Shown here: in pieces, positions 1 through 12,684 of the stretch
Layout: each line of letters starts with the position of its first letter
Position numbering within the stretch: the stretch's first letter is position 1
Assembly: GCA_016806645.1 (NCBI GenBank)
Contig: JACSYO010002005.1
Span: 2,053,501 to 2,117,500 of the forward strand
DNA: 64,000 bases
DNA from: Ophiodon elongatus
Lineage: Eukaryota; Chordata; Actinopteri; Perciformes; Hexagrammidae
Reading direction: 5' to 3'
Notes under the pieces: generated by a model
Told to the model about the DNA's origin: nothing
The model's database searches: none
The model's input: the letters and a program-made list of their open reading frames with translations, nothing else
Position numbers and translations under genes: made by a program

Positions 1-534
1 GCTTTACCACGTGACTTATTATAATTGAAGGTAACCAACATGTCAGGTCGGAAACATCCCTTTCAGATTTGGTGTTTCAGGAGTTTTAGTAGTTACTACA
101 AGAAAAGCTGAATTTGTGACATTACGCTGAAAGCTTAGATCTGGTTCAGGCTCTGGTGGGGACTGATCCAGATCCCCTTCAGGTAAAAGTCATACACTTT
201 ACCAACTGCAATGAATGAAATTGTGAATTGAGAATTTTGAAAGATGGTCACAAATATTTAGTTTAATAAGGACACCGTCCCACAGAAAAAAAACATGAAA
301 CATAGAAGCAAAAGTTAACAAAACTAAATTCGTGAAAATGCATCTTTCAGTTCACCCAATGGAGTTTTCAAAGGGCTGTTCAGCTTAAGAAGGAAGCTCC
401 TTTCTAAACCCATGAAGGAGCACTTTATCATTCTATTTATCTGAAAAATGAAACCCCCCCTCCCCCATTGGAGATGTGTTTTCCCCCGGGCCTCGGTCAT
501 TTCCTAAAACAGCTGAGCGCTGCAGTTTTTAAGC

Positions 535-770
535 AAACATTACTCCATCAGGAGAAATGCAACATTTGTTTGTGACTATTCTCAGCTGCAGATTAATACG
601 CATTTGGTGCGTATCCGATTCAAAGCAGCAGGATGTTGTATGTGGAATTGATTCGAAAATAAAAACTACAGCAACCGTGTCAGTGGGTACCGAAGGAACC
701 GGTGCAGTGGTGAGGGTCAACGGGGCTCTGTGGCACAGAGGAACAAGATCGGAGCACAGAATACTTCTTA
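535..770. repeat. Diverged dispersed repeat, copy 1
   Basis: This stretch shares ordered blocks with 63,660-63,840. The common blocks include a TTTTCAGCTGCAGATT-like segment, a spaced GGTGCG block and a TGGCACAGAGGAA block. Two diverged copies 63 kb apart indicate an interspersed repeat, not a gene. The family is not identified. Confidence 0.5.
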
Positions 771-1207
771 GTAGGAGCATTCATCACGGGGGTCTTTTTG
801 ATAAATAAATAGAAAAATATAGAATATCACCAGCCTCCTCCTTTGATTCTATTGTGCACCATGGAGGCCCTTCTTTTGAGCTTTAAAAAAAGAAAAGAAG
901 AAAAGATCTATACCATGTGAACATAATTGTGCATCGACTGCTTATTACACCCTATTCGTCTTCAAAGCTTTCCCTGCAGTTGTCCTGGTCAGCCCCCCCC
1001 CCCCCCCGCCCCCCCTCCCCCACACACACTCAAAGCACCACCTCAGATCGCCGCCTCGCCCGATGAAGCAGCAGCTGATGTGCATCTGTGGGAGGCTGAT
1101 TGTCACCGTCTTCACACGCATCACCATGCGATGTTCCTCTGATGGTGTGAATCCACCACGACAAGAAGATGCAATCCAGCTGTCCACCGTGACAGCCCAC
1201 AGTATCT

Positions 1208-1208
<1 letters not shown>

Positions 1209-1248
<40 letters not shown>
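1209..1248. repeat. (CA)n microsatellite
   Basis: Uninterrupted CA dinucleotides, 40 bp. It generates spurious Thr-His and Cys-Val frames on both strands. Confidence 0.95.
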
Positions 1249-1249
<1 letters not shown>

Positions 1250-2187
1250 CACTTCAACACATTCTCCTCCACACTCCCCCCCCCTCCCCCCCACTCAGCC
1301 TCAAAAAGACAGCCTGGCCCCCCGTCTCTCACCTTATTCCATCTATTCTCCCACGTAGCGCTGTGTGAGCGCGCTCCACGGAGGTGGCGAGGACCGGCAG
1401 ACTGAGCCGCGAGGCTTCGGCAGCCAAGAGGAAACATCACAGACGGATACACGGGCTCGCTCGTATTCAAGTCTACTTTTATTGATCATTGCACAGCAAC
1501 ATTTACTTTCTTTTCCAAGCCGCTGCTCCTGACAGTTCGTCGATTCAAACAAAAGGAGATGGCTTCCACACCATCACTTATCTTTCATTAGATTACAGGA
1601 GGCACAGAAATCATTATTTTAGACGTAATGGCACATAAAGGCTGAAAAATGATGTGTTTTGGATGTGGACTGTTGACGTTTCATCTCAAATGATGCTTTC
1701 TATCCTAATATCTAATGCTCGATCCTCTAAGCTGCTAGCTTTTTCAATAAACTAAATGGAGCCTCAGACTTGGCTAATGCCGCCTCTGACCAGCGAGTCG
1801 GGACAGAGAAATTTGTTTTTAATACGGGAAAGTAGAGTTTTGACCTCTAAATGTAACTCAGCACCACAGGCAGCCATAATATCATCAGCGGTAATGGCGG
1901 AACATGGCATAGAGGGGAATCAAATCAACAGAGGCGTGATGGATAGATGGAGGGAAGTTAGTAATGTCTGCCTTCACCCTCTGTCCCTTCTCTCTCCTCC
2001 CGGGTCCATCTTGCCGAATTATCATACTTGGATGTCGGAGCGCTGAGAGTGGGCCAATGTTGGGTTGTGGAAGTGTTGCACATTTTGCGGGGAGGGAACA
2101 TGTGAGCACATGCAAATAGGCCGCTGCATTAGCATTTGATATCCTCGGGGCTGCGCGGGCCGAGCAATGCCAAGATGTGGTGGCGCG

Positions 2188-2190
<3 letters not shown>

Positions 2191-2223
<33 letters not shown>

Positions 2224-2238
2224 TGTTTGTGTGTGTGA
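2191..2238. repeat. (GT)n microsatellite
   Basis: GT dinucleotides with two interruptions near the 3' end. Confidence 0.9.
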
Positions 2239-4394
2239 GAGCTTGTGGTGAAAATCGGCCCGCGACGAGATAGTGATCCACTCTCTCCGGGCGCCTTTAA
2301 CTCTCCAGCACTGAGTCTAATTTCACGCCGCAATAAGGCATGGATACTAAATAACACGCGGCCAGAATGCAAAAAAGAAATCAAATACTTGAGATGCAGA
2401 TGTCACACAATTCTCCCTAAATGGGGGGCGGGGCGGGGGGGGAAATACAGCTTGCCTTGCAGAAAGTGAAAGACTTTGATTCATGTCTAATTCAAGGATT
2501 AATAGAAATTAAAAACAATTTCACAGCCTACTATAACAGGAGTGCTAATTTTATGGTAAATCAGGCTGTAACAATTACATTTGTTGGAGGAGTGGGTGGT
2601 CTGCGGGAGCTGTGTACGGCGAGCACGCAATCAGCGGAGCCTTCAAGTGGGTGGCGTAGAAAATAATTACACAATGCAAAGTGATTCAATATCGGAAGAA
2701 AAAAAAAAAAAGGTCTCCATGAAATGAGAGTCTCTGGTTATTGTGGATCCCCAGCGAGCAGGAGGTCTTCGCTGACCAGCTGCAGTCCGGATCCAGAGGG
2801 AGTCTGAGCCGGCTCCTCTCCCTTCCGCTTCACCAGCCGGCTCCTGTGGGTCACTTGACAGCCGGCCACCCCTCCCACCCCCCTCCCCCCATCCCCTCCT
2901 GCCAGAAGCAGAACTTCCACTCCTTTCAACGGGGCGCCCCCCCCTCCCCCCCGACCACCGACCCCTGACCCCCCCACCCCCCCACCCAGAGAGCTTCCTC
3001 TGACCACCTCCTTCATGCTGAGCTGCTCCCGTGCACGGCGTCACTGCAGAGAGAGACAAAAACCACAAGAGAGTCACTGGGACGAGTCCTCATGCAAACA
3101 CACGTCCTCCTCTCCTCAAAAGAAGAAGAAAAAAAAGAGCCCACTTTTCAATTTAATTTTCAAGCAGAGGCTGTTATAATTAAAAAGGTCATTTTGCTGC
3201 CAAGTAGCACAGCTCTTCAAGAGTAGCAAGGCAATATTGTGTTAAGTAAGACATAATTACTGGCACGGCAAGCGATTTTTGGGATTAATGCATGAATATT
3301 TAAAGCTAATGTGGTCACAGGTCTCCCTGTTTGAGTGTTTTTTTTTTTTGCTTGAAGATAACAGCCGATAACAACCAAAGGCCAGACATGTCTCTTTCAT
3401 TCTTCAAGGCGAGTCTGAAAACAACAACAAAAATATTTTCATTATTAAAATCGTCCCAATTTTGCTCTGAAGGGTCTTTTGTGAAAAGCAGTTCCAGCTG
3501 TGGCGCTTTGTGGACACAGTCAGTCTGACACCCGTCTACAGTCGTGTCAAACACATTCCTCAAACAAGCGAGTGACCTTTCCGTCAACACACGTCTCAAA
3601 CGGTTCTTAAACGGTTCGTTATCCCGCTTCCCTTCGACTGAAAATGCCAACGACAGTCGGGTTTCTCAAACTCCGGCCACCGAGCGGTACTTTTTTTTTT
3701 CCGAGCCTTCGTTTGAACTTTTTCCTGCCTTCGAGGCCCGCACAGACAGGACATCAGGAGGAAACGCCGGCGACACCCGTCTCCCGCTGCCGGTTCCATT
3801 TCGGGAATCGCCAGAGTCCTCTCGCGCCTGTTTTTTTTTTTCCCTCCTTCTGTCAAGAGAGCCTCGAGCTACGGATCCTCATTAGTCACTCTCCCCGAGA
3901 CCGGCGTTGCGTTCTCCCCTCGCTCAGACTTGCTGAAGGCTAGCGCGGCCACGCAGGCCAATTCACAGGCGCTGTCAAAAGCCAGGCGGCTTACAGGAGC
4001 CGGGCAATCATCAGAATCAACCAACCTTTGAAATGCTGTGAATATCACGAGCGTGCTGCTGCTGCTGCTGCTGCATAATGTCACACCGGAGGAAATGCCC
4101 ACAGGCGTCTGCAGCCACGTTTCTTGCACAATGGTCTTTTGGGGGAATTGGAAGAAGTAAAAAAAAAAAGACCATACCGGTGGTTTTGAATGTTTTAGGC
4201 TGTTACCTACACATTGTGTATACGTCACATAATAGCTTGAGATGGCTATTCAATCACAGGGGGAGGGGAGGTGGGGGTGTCTGCTTTTTAAAAGTTTTTG
4301 CTGCATGCAAAGAGTAAAAAGAACGCTCCTTGGTGGCGATTTCAGCTACTAAAAGACATTGCTGAGTTATTATTGGAAGACCCAAATATGTACT

Positions 4395-4640
4395 CTCGTA
4401 CAGCAAATATTAAGCTACAACCTGTAGCCGGTTAGCTTAGCTTAAAGACTGGAAATAGAGTGGAACAGCTAGCCTGGCTCTGTCCAAAGGTAACGCGGTA
4501 AAGTGTGAAAAATACAACGCAACAATTGGCAGTTTTACAGGGGAACAGACCACTTCCTGGTTGGGAACAGTTGCCAGGCAACCAGAGGAGAATACAGGAA
4601 GTTACCGGTGGTTACTGGTTACCCCCCCCCCCCATGTTAG
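4395..4640. mobile_element. Fragment of a teleost MITE related to 9,670-10,000
   Basis: The segment contains GGTTAGCTTAGCTTAAAGAC followed by GCTAGCCTGGCTCTGTCCAAAGG. This matches in order the left arm of the inverted-repeat element in khdrbs1 intron 5. Only one arm is clear here, so it is probably a partial copy. No transposase is present. Confidence 0.55.
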
Positions 4641-4717
4641 TCTGAATGTAGACGTGGGTATAAGTCTACCATTGGCGTACTCCTTCCTTCTGCTATTTTT
4701 TCCGCCAGGGCACCGTC

Positions 4718-4767
4718 GCTTAGCAACAATTAGCAACACTTAGCAACGCTTAGCAACACTTAGCGGC
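4718..4767. repeat. 10-bp tandem array (nnTTAGCAAC)5
   Basis: Five consecutive decamers with core TTAGCAAC; the last is altered to TTAGCGGC. The array lies just beyond the MITE fragment and may be an expansion of its end. Confidence 0.85.
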
Positions 4768-6389
4768 GCAACAATGCAGTGAAGCACAGAGAAAGCAAGA
4801 GACAAAAGACAAAGTAGTTCTGTTATTGTGACAAACCAATATTGTGTTGAACGATAATCAGGTCTCATCGCCCGAGCCTAGGCTGAAGCATCGTCTTTAC
4901 TCGACAGGACTCTCCATTTCCAAAGACGTTTAACTATTCCTTTAAAATGGCTGCTGTCTGGAGCCAAACCTCCGAAGGTGGATGGTCACAATGCATTTGG
5001 CAACAGGGTAAGATTCCAACACCAGCTCTGTGTTGTTACAAACGCAATTAAGGTTTGACAAATTTAATTAAATAAAGTTTGTTTTCTGCGATAGATTACA
5101 CATTTCATGCAAGTCCCAAGTTGTTGCATATTGAACAAACACGAACGCACACTAATGGCTGCCTGGAAGGTAGAAAAAATCAATCAAGACTTGCTGCATG
5201 GAAAGCGGAAAAAAAAAAAAAAAAAGTACGTTAATGGGCTAAAAAGGGATGCAAAAACAAGCGGTATGGTTCTTTGAAATGGAAATAAATGCGGCGGCGA
5301 ACCAACCTGAGGTTTGTTTGGTCTCACGTCTGCAGACTGTCAGTCTCCGGGCACTCAGTGACCGATGGCTGTGCCTGAAGGAAGGACAGACCCCAAATCA
5401 ATACCCTGTCTAAAAACACTGGGAGAAACTTGAGACAGATCATGCAATGTCTACAGGAGAAGATATGCTCATGCAACTCAAGCTTTCTTTCTTTTTTTTG
5501 GATAACTTTGTACAGGCAGAACCTTTTAAATATTACAGTAAGCAACCTTTACACAGCAAATTAAAAAAGTAACAGCAGCTCGACTCTACAGAAGATATTG
5601 ACATAGATTTGGCTTTGTTCATTTTAGCAAGAGTTGCATTAACACTATTCTAATATATTTTGTTAGTACACAGAACAGTTATTTTGGTACATAAAATCCA
5701 CTACTGTATGATATTGGAAGTTACGTTTTTCTTACTTTTGAGTCGATTCTTTTTTGTTGCCATGACTGCAATAATATTTTAAGAAAGTGTACGCATTTAC
5801 CAGCAAGTTTATGTCAATGGATAAACACACTACGAAATTAAACATTTAGGGTTAGGTTACCTTTACAGTGGAGTTGTCTAGGTTATAACCATCCTCTCCA
5901 TTGCACTGCCATTACTCTGTACTAAAGTAGCCATCGCGCCAGCGTCATTCATGACAATGAGGGCTAGACCTGAATGGTGGTTTGAATTCAGTTAATTTTC
6001 AGCTATAAAAGCAATTCTCATTAACGATTACGACCACAGGTAAGAGGATTGAAAAAGTCTTATACATACCCAGGCATTCAATGCTTTAGAACTCTATACA
6101 CATTAGGAAGCTATCCAGGTTATTTTAGAGGTCTTACCTCTGGGTCCTTTTTAAAAAGTATAGAAAGAGAGAGAAAGAATAAGTTGTGCTCTTTTGATAA
6201 TCAATCAAGACATCATTTAGTAGGGTTAAAGTCTTCAAGACGTCAATACATTCATTTAGATTTAAAATGCGGTTTTGAATGAGAAACAAATGAAAACACC
6301 TACATCTGACTGCTGAAGGTTGTTTAAAAAAGGCCATTTCAGAATTTTACTAGGACAGGAAACAAATAAAGCAAGTTAAGTTTCATAAA

Positions 6390-7647
6390 AAACAAACTAA
6401 GCTTTATTGACAAACTGCTGCAAAACATCTTTTGGACAGATTTAGTAACCTATTTAGGCAAGCTTACACATGTAGCATAATGCATTTTATGGAGAGGGTA
6501 CAGATACTAGTGGCAGAATAAGTACAGTTAGGATGTTTTAAAATATGTACAAGAGTTCGGATTGAGCTGCAGGATCCCTTCTCTGTAGAAAGAGAAGACC
6601 CATGTGGAGATTTTTGTCCCAATCCTTCTTTGTGTACTTTGTGCATGCAGTTTATAGAGAATCAGATCACAAAATGAAGACCTGGACGGTTTTTAAGCAT
6701 AACGCGAGGCCATCTCTCGGCACCCGCGTTCTCATTAAACAAACATTTTGTCTTCAGAGTCTTAAAAGTTAATTTTTAACATGTATGACAAATTGAGGAT
6801 ATGAGGACAGTCCATCTCAACAGTGTCTATTAGGGCTATATTTCAAAACTCTAAGGACAATGACAAATATTGCTGCCTAAGTCTAAATGGACAACGTTTT
6901 AGAACTATTTAAAAACAAACCATCATCAAGAATGAATTGTACTGATTCCATTAACATTGATTCTTTAAACTTCACTTAATTTATGATTTTTTTTTGGGGT
7001 TTCTATATTACATAATTGAAAGTTTAAAAGGTATTTTATTCGGCTATATTAACAGAATTTTGAAATGTAGCCTAAATGGGAATCTGCAACTGACCCTGGA
7101 CAGATTCTTTGTATTTAAAAACAATTAAAATGGATTCCTTCGACAAGCGGATAACGAGCCACTAATTCCACTAGAAAAGGACTTCTCCCAAACAGGTAGA
7201 AAAAATGAAAAGATCAACAGTGCAAATAAAAAAAAAAGCCAGAGGGGGGTTGAAAAGGGTCAGAGGAAAAAAAAAAAAAATACAGCAAAATAAATTAAGA
7301 TTAAAAGAAAAAAAGAACAAAAAAACAAAAAAAAGAAAAAGACGCCAACTTCTCCTCTCTAACCCGTCTAAAAGCCGCTTTGGGTGGTTGGCTGGAGGGA
7401 TTGGTGGCTGGTTCGTTAGGCGGTTGGTAGGTGCGACAAAGTAGGGGAGGGAGTTCGCAGGTCAAATCTCAAAAACCAGTTCCGGATTTTCAGTCCCCAA
7501 ATTTGCTCTCTCGTATAAAGTCCAGTGTAGGAAAAGACCAAACCAAAGACAAAACGGACAATTACTTTTGTCGGGCTGCTTAAAGCGAGAGCTGCCGTGG
7601 TAGACAGGCGGTAGTCAGGGCGACACGTTACGGGCGGCGAGTCCGCC
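6390..7647 (-). other. khdrbs1: Probable 3' UTR of khdrbs1
   Basis: This is AT-rich sequence directly downstream of the khdrbs1 stop on the minus strand, with no competing coding frame. It runs to a canonical AATAAA about 1.24 kb after the stop. It includes long A- and T-rich tracts. The end is inferred from the polyadenylation signal only. Confidence 0.6.
6403..6408 (-). terminator. khdrbs1: Candidate polyadenylation signal AATAAA of khdrbs1
   Basis: The minus strand reads GTCAATAAAGCTTAG followed by a T-rich downstream element, which is the usual arrangement around a cleavage site. Another AATAAA reads near 7,037, so alternative 3' ends are possible. Confidence 0.55.
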
Positions 7648-7754
7648 TCAGTACTGTCGGTATGGGTGCTCCCGGTAAGGCGTCTTGGCACCTCTGGAGG
7701 GGGGAGGGGCCTTCCCTGTAACGGTTCGCTGGGTCCCATTCCAGTCATCCTGGC
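7648..7754 (-). CDS. khdrbs1: khdrbs1 coding exon 9 (C-terminal nuclear signal)
   Basis: Encodes residues 328-362, from GQDDWNGT to PYREHPYRQY and a TGA stop. The acceptor is CCTCCCCAG, immediately preceded by a (GT)n tract on the transcript strand. Confidence 0.95.
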
Positions 7755-7761
7755 CTGGGGA

Positions 7762-7831
<70 letters not shown>

Positions 7832-10800
7832 CTAAATTGGTTAGTGGACATTAAAGGTGCCCGATGGGGGTCTTAAAGAGATACGATGCAGATGCTTTAA
7901 TAACTTCATCATTTTACCATCAATATTTTTCTGAATGACTCGATACCAAATAAGTAGCTTGTACCGATCCGCCCGTGCCTACTCGAGGCTGGAATAACAC
8001 GAGACCATTGTGCACTGCGGCGCCCGATACGAGTAAAACAGAGACCGTCTCATAAAAATATCACTCAAAATCTCAAGTAGTGTCTTTAAAAGACACTCGT
8101 TAAGGGCTTTAACTTTGAAATCTAACAGTTAATTTGTCCGTCTGTCATTAGAATCAAGCTCCGATAAGTCACGTATGTGGCATTTTTAGAATGAAATCAT
8201 TTTTACACAAATCAATCAACCAAAAATGTATTCAAACCACCATGAGGAGGAATATTGCACACTACAAGACTTAAAAAATACAAATGAAATACAATTCAAA
8301 ATATGTTTTTTTAAATCAGATTTATATGCACACTTTTCATATTCAGTATCTTTAACAACAGTATAAATTAAATCTATGTTGGCAATGAATGAAGCTTTTC
8401 CTCACCGTATGACTCGTATGACTCTGTGCTCTCTCCGTGTCCGTAGTCGTAGTATTCTGGCTCTCTGATGGTCAAAAACAGGGCGAGAGAAGAAGAAGAA
8501 GGAGGAAAAAATGAAGAAAATAAAATCACTTTTAATCTTTGAAAAACATCAAGTAGCTGCTGACTGTAAATGTCTAGGGGGACGATAATTGGCTTCCGCG
8601 AATAAGATCAAAGCTCGGCTCTCGAGCATGGAACACCTTAGTGCCGGCCGTCCGACCCATGAAATGTGAAGTACCATCATCAGCGCTGAATTTGTGCAGA
8701 GTGGCTGAAAAAGGAATGTTTCTGCTGCTCTCAAATCACTTTGAGGGAAAACGAGCAACCAGGCAATGTGCGCGCGTGCGTGCGTGCGTGCGTGTGCGTG
8801 TGCGTGTGTGTGCGTGTGTGCGTGTGTGCGTGTGTGTGTGTGTGTGAGAAGCAGGTGAAAACCAAAGAGACGTCTGATTCACTCACGCCTGCGGCTGACT
8901 GTAATAGCTGTCGTATGACTCGTAGGCCGTGTCTGTGTAGCTCTCATCGTAGCCCTGGAGAGGAGGGAAGGAAACAAGAGTGAGACTTAGGGAGAGGCTT
9001 GTTCATGATTCATGAATGTCAAGATGTCCCCAAAGTACTACACTTGTACTACAGCGGAGACGCGCTCCGCCTGCGTCTCGAGCGTCGGAGATCGCTCATT
9101 TCTGTGTTGACGGACCAGCAGCGCGAAGCTAACAGGAGCGCCAAGAACAATGTCATCGAGAGGAGAGACGTGCAGGAGAGCTCAGATTTAGCTGCGTCGA
9201 ACCTCGACAGGAAAACTCTACTTAAGTTTCAATTTATTCCTCTAATATGTCCAGTAATTACTTTTGTCTAACGTATCCCAATTCAAGTCTAAGTATTTTG
9301 TTGTATATTAATAATTGTGCTGAGGACATATTAAGGAAATGGATAAATTAAAACGACCCCCCGCTGGTTCTGGTACTTACATAATCCTCGTAGCCGTCGG
9401 CGGCTGCAGCAGGGGTGTGCTGGTGGGGGGGCGGGTGTGCCATCCTCTGCGGGGGTCCGGACGCCGGGGGCCGGGCACGGGGTGCCGAGGCTCCCCTGGA
9501 GGGTGCCGCCGGGGGTCCTCCTCGGCCTGATGGCACGCCCCTCACCGCTCCGCCTCTGGATGGGCCGCCTCGAGCCACGCCCCCTCTGGCGGGAGCACCG
9601 CGCGGCGGCATCCCCCTCCCCCTGGAGAAGAGAGCGCCGGGTTAGCGCTGCGAGCTTCTACTCGGAAGGAACGGTTCTAGATTCGAGAACATCAACACCA
9701 TTCTCGTGCCTCTACACACGTGAAGCTACACCAGTTGGGAGCCAGTTAGCTTAGCATAAAGACGAGAAACGGCTAGAAAGAGCCCCGTCCAAAAGGTTAC
9801 AAAATCTGCTTTCTTCTCTTAAAAAACACGTTAATTAGTGAGCTTTAAAGGTTTCGTTACTTTTAGAAAGGCTAGCTGTTGCCCCGTTTTCATGCTAAGC
9901 TAAGCTAAGCTAAGCTAAGCTAACTGCCAACTGGCTCCAGCTACATTATTTACCGTACAGACATGCGAGCGGTGTCGAGCTTCTCATCCGACGCGAGGAA
10001 GCCAAAACAAAAACAAAAAATGTCAAAGTTCAAAACTATTCATGTCAGTTTCAACACTCTTTCAATAAAATCTTGAGATAGCAGGCCGGGACCAAACTAC
10101 CAGGATCCGCTTGACCCATGGAAGTGTTGCAGCCTGTCTTTAGGTAAACCTTCATGTAGCCGAAGCTACTGGGAGCTAATTGACTGGTTTTCCGTTTAGC
10201 AAAATGCTCCGAGTGAATTTGAGTTCCCTCTGGTCAACAGTTACGCAGAGTGTATGTCTGAGGCTTTTATTGTGAAAGGTAAGCACGGAGGAAGTGGATC
10301 TGGTCTGCGCTGCCTTTGTCAAAGTTAAAGGGAGGCGTAAAGCCTGATGTCCGTTCCGCCCCAACGTGATTGGTTGATGTCTTTATTCACTGTGCGAAAA
10401 GTGACCTTGTAATATTTACATTCTGTGTGAAAGTACTTGTGACAAAAAAACAAAAGTTGGAAAATAATAACTGACGCGCGAGAACAACGCCTCCGGTGTG
10501 TGAAGGCCTTTCTACTCCGATTGTTTACTTTGTTACCAAAGAAACTAAACGTGAATTTAATAAAACTACAATTTACGGAGGAATTGGACTTTTGTCTGTG
10601 ACTTTGCCATCGATTTAGATTGCTTGATGTTTCTCAGCAAGAGGTCAAAAGATGCTTCCTCAACATCATTTTACCAAAACTACACATGAAGGAGTACATT
10701 TAATGCTTACTCAGCATTCTCACTGATGCAAAGACATAACAGAAGAAATACAAAGACACTGTTGTTCATCTGTGACCTGGCAGCGGTTGTATGAGAAACC

Positions 10801-10868
<68 letters not shown>

Positions 10869-11033
10869 ATCTCCACACCTGTGTGCTCCACCAGGAGGCA
10901 CTCCGCGGCCCCTGACTGGAGGGCCCCCTCGGACTCTGGCGCCGTGCTCCTGGCCTCCGTTCAGGTAGCTCATCTCCATGAACTGCTCTTGGCAGATATC
11001 ATCCATCATATCCTGCACACACACACACACACA

Positions 11034-11085
<52 letters not shown>

Positions 11086-12637
11086 CAGAGGAAGAAAGTA
11101 GAAAGAAGAGAGAGTGAGTAACAGGAGCATGAGACTTGGAGGAGGGGGGAAGGAAAAAAAAGAGCGAAACACAATTACAGAGCTGCTCGCAACGCGGCGA
11201 CCTAATGGGTAAGAGAGCGAGTGGGAGAAAAAGTGTCGGTGTCAGTGAGAAGAGTGTGTGAAAGGGAGAGGGTTGGGGGTGTGAGGTGGGGGTGCGGGGG
11301 GAGGGTGGGGGGGGTCGTGTGGGACGTTGGAAAGCATCCGTCCACACTCCCATCCTTCCCGTGTCTCTCCGTGACGCACACAATGTAAATCACTTCTGAC
11401 TGCTCTTCCTCGACAAGTCTGGTGCGACTGCATCAACGGTGACATGATTACATCCGCGGGAGGGAAAAAAAAAGAAGAAGCAAAAAACAATAAGTTGTTC
11501 CGGATTAGTGAGGCTGCCTGTCTGAGCGGCACAGATCCTGCAACACAATCCGCCCGCCTCCCTACGGGGAGCGATCGCAGAAGAGCTGCGCTGTGACCCG
11601 ATCAATTCTTCCTCATAAATCAGTGCCCGGGAAACGGTGACCGAGCTCTAACGATGGGGAAAAGGAAGCAGGGTGTGTGTGTGTGTGAGTGTGTGTGTGT
11701 GTGTGTGTGAGTGGGGAGGTGGGGGGGGGGAAATCAGGTGGATAGCGGACGGCGGCTTTCAATCCATCTGCAGCAAACGAACGCAGGCCGCTCGCCTGAT
11801 TAGAAATTCGTCCCTCGGCCGAGGAGCAGAGCTGCATTTAACAAGGCGACGCGTCTTCACCCATCAAGGAGTTTAGATTAATTACGTTTCTGCAGACGGT
11901 ACATTCTATAGAAACTAGAGGCACAGAAAAAAAAATTGATCCGCAAAGCCTTCACAGGGGATCAAGGCTGTGCTTTAGCATTTGCATTAGTAGACATATA
12001 TATATATAAATATATATATAAAAATGTAAAAGATGAGGAAGAACAAAAGCCTTCTGAAATACCTCAGGTGGAGTAGAGGTGATACATAAAACATTTTTTC
12101 CAACAAATCACATCCTGCCATTTTCTGAGCTGGCATTCATTAAAATATGGCCTACTTCCAAATAAAAGGACTGACAGATTATGGCCTTAAATTGGAACGA
12201 CAGGTTCTTTTTTTTTTTTTTTCATAACACGCCGATACAGACATCGCGACTGGTTCATCGGCCCATTCATCTCGCCTTTGATTCTCTCTTCTATAGCACC
12301 CTGCACACTAATTAAAAAAAAAAAACGTGGGCATCCATTGGCCCCCAACCCCCCCCCTCCCTCCCACCACCCCGCCAAACCCCCCTACTCTGACACGAGC
12401 CACCGTTGGACCCGGATTTGGCCCGCACTCAAGAATCTCTCAGCAGAAAACTAATAAAGTGAGCCGAGGCCACGCGGGGTGAACTCTGCCTCGTATCTGT
12501 CAGGGAGCCCAACACCTCGGAGAATGAGACTCTGGTAAAGAGACACAGGCCAGATTGAGGGGGAGGGGGGAGGTAACCCTGCCGACACTATGACAGCAAC
12601 CAGACTCCTCCTCTTAAAGGGAGACACTGCAGGTGAA

Positions 12638-12684
<47 letters not shown>

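Larger units (their letters stand above)
1..6389. other. Non-coding 3' flank of khdrbs1
   Basis: I recognise no coding exon on either strand here. The stretch holds homopolymer C and A runs, two dinucleotide microsatellites, a diverged teleost repeat near 535-770, a MITE fragment with a 10-bp tandem array near 4,400-4,770, and AT-rich stretches such as 3,120-3,310 that look like possible conserved non-coding DNA. All open frames are short and low in complexity. Confidence 0.6.
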
